A DNA stretch of 64,000 bases, taken from contig JASWJB010000078.1 in the NCBI GenBank assembly GCA_032433595.1, positions 1 to 64,000 on the forward strand, in the 5' to 3' direction. The translations under genes were made by a program, and so were the position numbers. Position 1 is the stretch's first letter; every line of letters starts with the position of its first letter. The stretch is from Conoideocrella luteorostrata. Lineage: Eukaryota; Ascomycota; Sordariomycetes; Hypocreales; Clavicipitaceae. A model generated the notes under the pieces. That model was not told the origin of the DNA, made no database searches, and saw only the letters and a list, made by a program, of their open reading frames with translations. Below are positions 60,705 through 64,000 of the stretch, piece after piece.

Positions 60705-63700
60705 ATGAAAACTAACAATATGGCGGGAAAACGAAAGAGGGACGGCAAGGATGGGCAGAATACCGGGAAATCTGGCCCCAAAAAGGCCAAAAAAGAAATT
60801 ATGCCAATTGAGCTTTCCACCAATAGCAAACCAACTCTCGAGAAGAAGCCATTCATCGAACGGCCGATAGGTGAGGACCGAAAGAGAGAAGGAGAACTGT
60901 ATGACTTGCTGGGAAGTTTTGACGAAGAGGAAAGAAATGACGCCGCCGAGTGCATTGTTTCTAGTCTGCTCGATGGCGATGGTGTTCCGGAAGTTGTTTT
61001 GCAGAGACACCTTGGCCACCGACTAATTCGAGGTCTTGCGAGTAGTCGCAATGCCTCTCGAATTGGATTCAGTATCGTTCTTACTGAGCTTTTGGCACAA
61101 CTCTTCGGCAGGAGGGCTTTGGCAAATACAAAATATACTGGATTGACTTTTGATAGTATGCTCGAGCTTCTCGTCGACAAGACTCAACCCGTGGGCAATG
61201 TTTCCGGAGGCGAGGAGCGAGATCATTTCTTCGGTCGCCTGTTTGGCCTTGAATGTTTTGTTAAGTCCAAAATCCTATTTCAAGACGCATCGAGGTGGAG
61301 CAAAGTCCTCGACATGTTGTTGAAGCTTGGAAATAAGAAGATATGGCTGAGGCCTGAATGTGGATGGATATTAGTCCAGGCATTGGAGCAAATGAGTGAA
61401 GCTGATACCGAAGCCACGCTGTCCAAAGTCGCGGAAGCTGGTATGGCCAAAACTCCGGAGGGAGTAGCCGCTTGGATTGTGACATTGAATCGCTACCCGA
61501 TATTGAAAATCCAGCCATGGAAAAATCCACTATCCAACAAATCACTTGCGGAATTGACAGCCGTTCTGAAAGAGAGTTTTAAAGATTCGGCAAATGACCC
61601 CAAGGAGAAACAAAATGGTATCAAGCAAGCTTCCTGGAGTGCACAACTGCACTTTGTCTGGGACATAATACTGGCACGATTTCTTGATGGTAATAGTGAC
61701 TGGAAGGAGGAAGACTTTGACCAGTTTTGGAGTCGAGTTGTTGACGGTACGTGATTCCTCGAAGGGTGCGCGACAACAAAATGTTAATTGCACACAGATG
61801 GATTGTTTTCGAGACTAGCTACAGATGGACAAAAGTTCAAAGGCTTCATGGTCTTCGACAAGATGCTCAAGGGATTCGCGAAAACGCCTGCTAAGTTGCA
61901 GATGCTGTTCAGCCGAAATTTCATGTCATGTCTATTAAACCAATCTTCAAAGGAAGATCGCTACCTGCACCGAGCTGCTACCAAGTCTTTGAAGGCTATT
62001 GAGGATGTGATCGCAGCACACCCTGCATCGCTAGCGCCCGTACTTGCTAGCCTCCTGGGTAGAAATGGGAGCTATGACTTTGATCGGAGATCAAGTACCA
62101 GGACAGTGGACAAGCTTCTGCGAAATATCAACGAGCAAAATGCGGAAGCTGTTTTAGCTGTAATCAAGCAACCTATTAGGTCCTTGAAGAAACAAGAGAC
62201 TGCCGCAGCCCGGTCTACCGTGAGAACCTATGCTGACTACCTCGCCAAGATCTTGAACGTATCCGCTTCAGCGCCATCAAGACATGAACAGCCCGGGACA
62301 GGCCATGGCTCATTTGACAAGCCGTTGCAGGAACTGACTTGTCTGGCCTATTGCCGATCCCCAGACATCACCCAAGATGCGCTTACCGACCAGATTAGGG
62401 AGATGTGTCGTTCTCGTCTTGAAACTTCTCTTGCAAAGCTCGCTCGCTGCAGCACCGACTTTTCAGTATTTTGCCAAGCTGTTGCATCAATAGACTCCAA
62501 GGCGATGGCCATGACTGCCGAAATTAAGGAGGCGAGAGACGACGCATTGCGGCGCATGAGCAAGCTTCTGAAAAGTAAATCGAAGATTGGCAGCGAAAAG
62601 GATGCGGCGCGCGGGTTAGCAATGCTCCACGCTATTTCAATATTTCAGTTATATAATGAAGATCCTGATGCCATGGAGGTGTTGGATGACTTATCTCAGT
62701 CCTATGACAGACTTATGCTAGGTAATGCTGGCAAAAAGGGTGAAACCAACAAGGGCGGTTCTGAGATACTTGTTGAGATCCTTCTGTCAATGGTGGCTCG
62801 GCCTTCCTCGTTGATGAGAGAGGTTTCTCAGCAAGTTTTCGGAGTATTTACTCGCCAGATATCCGCTGAAGGTTTAGAGCTCCTAACGGGACCCCTTGCC
62901 TCGGGAGAGAGCACCAAGGGGCAAGAGGAGTTGTTCAACACGGAAGACGATGCGATGGATGTTGATAGCGGATTCAATGGGGAGGACGATGACAAACCTG
63001 AGGATGTCGAAGAAGCTGGAGACATTGAAGACGTAGAGGATGCTTCCGACTTTGAGATTGATTCAGATGTAGAGTTTGTTGGGTTGAATGGTGATGATGA
63101 CGGCGGAAGCGACAATGATGGAAATGATTCTGACGAAGATGAGTCACAAGAGGAGGGGGAGGACGACGAGACTAAAGATGGCAGAAAATTCAACCAGAAA
63201 GGCGAGTGGGAGAATCCCGAAGAGCTAGACGACATGCTTGGCAAGATTCTCAACAGCCACCGTCTTGACAAAGACATCGAGGCTGAATCTTCGGTAGACG
63301 AAGGGGATATGTCCGACTCTGAAATGTTTGCCCTTGAGGCACAATTATCCGCTGCCATTGCGCCACGCATCAAAGCCAACAAACCCGACAGCAAGAAACA
63401 GAAAAAGGATGCCAAGCAGTCTGTCGTCAACTTCAAGTACCGCATCCTCGACCTCCTCGACGTATATGTGAAAAACGAACCTCTGAACGCCCTGACACTC
63501 TCGTTACTTATGCCTCTCCTGAATCTGATGAGAACGACATCCACCAAGCCACTTGCCAGCAGAGCGTGCGAAATAATACTCAACTACCGAAAAGCGCTCA
63601 AGAAGGCCCGATCTAACAAAGACAAAGACAATGAAGACTCCTTTGAAACAGACAACTTGCTTTCCCTCTTGGTGGAATCGCTCGAAGAAGCAGGCAAGGA

Positions 63701-63935
63701 CGACTCTCAGGCGTATGCTAAAGCCTCTAGCACAGCTAGCTTGATTGTGGCTTCTACTATGTTGAGAAACGACAGGAAGTCGATTCAGCAGATTGGCGCT
63801 TTGTTTGGGAAGACATGGTCGGATTGGACGGCTGGGACGGTTAATATGCACAAGTCGTTTTTCAACAGTTGGCAAGACTGGTCTCTCAACATACGAAATG
63901 TTGGCAAAATCCCTGGCACTGTGGAGGAGTGGTGA
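60705..63935 (+). CDS. POL5: Pol5/Mybbp1a-like rDNA transcription and ribosome-biogenesis factor
   Basis: Nucleolar HEAT-repeat protein; in yeast, Pol5 (first called DNA polymerase phi) is essential for rRNA production and large-subunit maturation. Two exons, 60705-61746 and 61798-63935 (51-nt intron, phase 1), give 1059 aa; starting at the second in-frame ATG (60720) would give 1054 aa. Yeast Pol5 is about 1022 aa. The N-terminus is lysine-rich, followed by RHLGHRLIRGLASSRNASRI and the domain that continues across the splice (FWSRVVD|DGLFSRLATDGQ). A long acidic tract at about residues 735-840 (repeated DDD/EDV/SDED) is a family hallmark, followed by a conserved helical C-terminus. The TGA at 63933-63935 overlaps a perfect GTGAGT donor, so the annotated end may be premature. 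The true end could lie beyond the window. Confidence 0.92.
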
Positions 63936-64000
63936 GTGCGCAAGTGCAATTTAAGCAAAGGGGAGATGGAAAAAATAGTGATTTTGAGGCGTTTTTCAAG

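Noticed and set aside
1..64000. Biosynthetic gene cluster, CRISPR, phage or bacterial-type defence system
   Set aside because: No synthase, transporter, nuclease or repeat-spacer array was found. The gene set is conserved fungal housekeeping with a few accessory genes.

Overview
The window is chromosomal DNA from a filamentous ascomycete. Most likely this is a Sordariomycete, and I lean towards Hypocreales (Metarhizium/Pochonia-like); that lean is inference from overall style, not proof. The evidence is short introns (50-124 nt) with GTRNGT donors, CTRAC-type branch points and YAG acceptors; two Zn2Cys6 regulators; and a set of single-copy nuclear genes whose nearest relatives are all fungal. 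There are no operons, no CRISPR array and no bacterial or viral genes.

Layout, left to right. 0.2-5.2 kb: a Yta7/ATAD2-type AAA ATPase with a bromodomain-like region (-). 5.2-8.1 kb: no gene seen. 8.1-8.5 kb: a short disordered protein (+). 8.8-10.5 kb: a 491-aa Zn2Cys6 regulator (-). 10.5-19.8 kb: a 9.3-kb gene-poor stretch with decayed coding-like fragments at 15.2-16.3 kb, ending in the CT-rich leader of a BNI4 homologue (19.8-22.3 kb, +). 23.3-25.1 kb: tRNA-dihydrouridine synthase Dus1 (+). 26.1-26.3 kb: a possible 61-aa membrane protein (-). 26.6-28.7 kb: a second, 720-aa Zn2Cys6 regulator (-), divergent from beta-mannosidase B (29.7-32.5 kb, +). 32.8-35.3 kb: splicing factor CWC22 (-). 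36.4 kb: tRNA-Trp(CCA), followed by an AT-rich, LTR-like stretch. 37.5-38.0 kb: a secreted CAP/PR-1 protein (-), divergent from the mitochondrial Hsp70 escort protein Zim17 (38.7-39.2 kb, +). 39.4-47.4 kb: the giant ribosome-biogenesis protein Utp20 (-), divergent from a CWF19-like/Drn1 lariat-metabolism protein (47.8-49.5 kb, +). 51.1-53.0 kb: the mitotic phosphatase Cdc25 (-). 53.0-60.7 kb: a second gene-poor stretch. 60.7-63.9 kb: Pol5/Mybbp1a-like rDNA factor (+).

Most genes are housekeeping functions in RNA and ribosome metabolism (Dus1, Cwc22, Drn1, Utp20, Pol5, tRNA-Trp), chromatin (Yta7), cell cycle and morphogenesis (Cdc25, Bni4) and mitochondrial proteostasis (Zim17). The accessory component is small: two regulators, a beta-mannosidase and a CAP protein. 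I found no secondary-metabolite cluster and no defence or mobile system.

The most distinctive unexplained signal is a short heptamer, GTACTCC / GGAGTAC. It recurs singly, in tandem and as perfect palindromes, at more than 20 places, all of them outside the exons I could define. Exon-intron structures were derived by reading splice sites and checking that the reading frame and family motifs carry across each junction.
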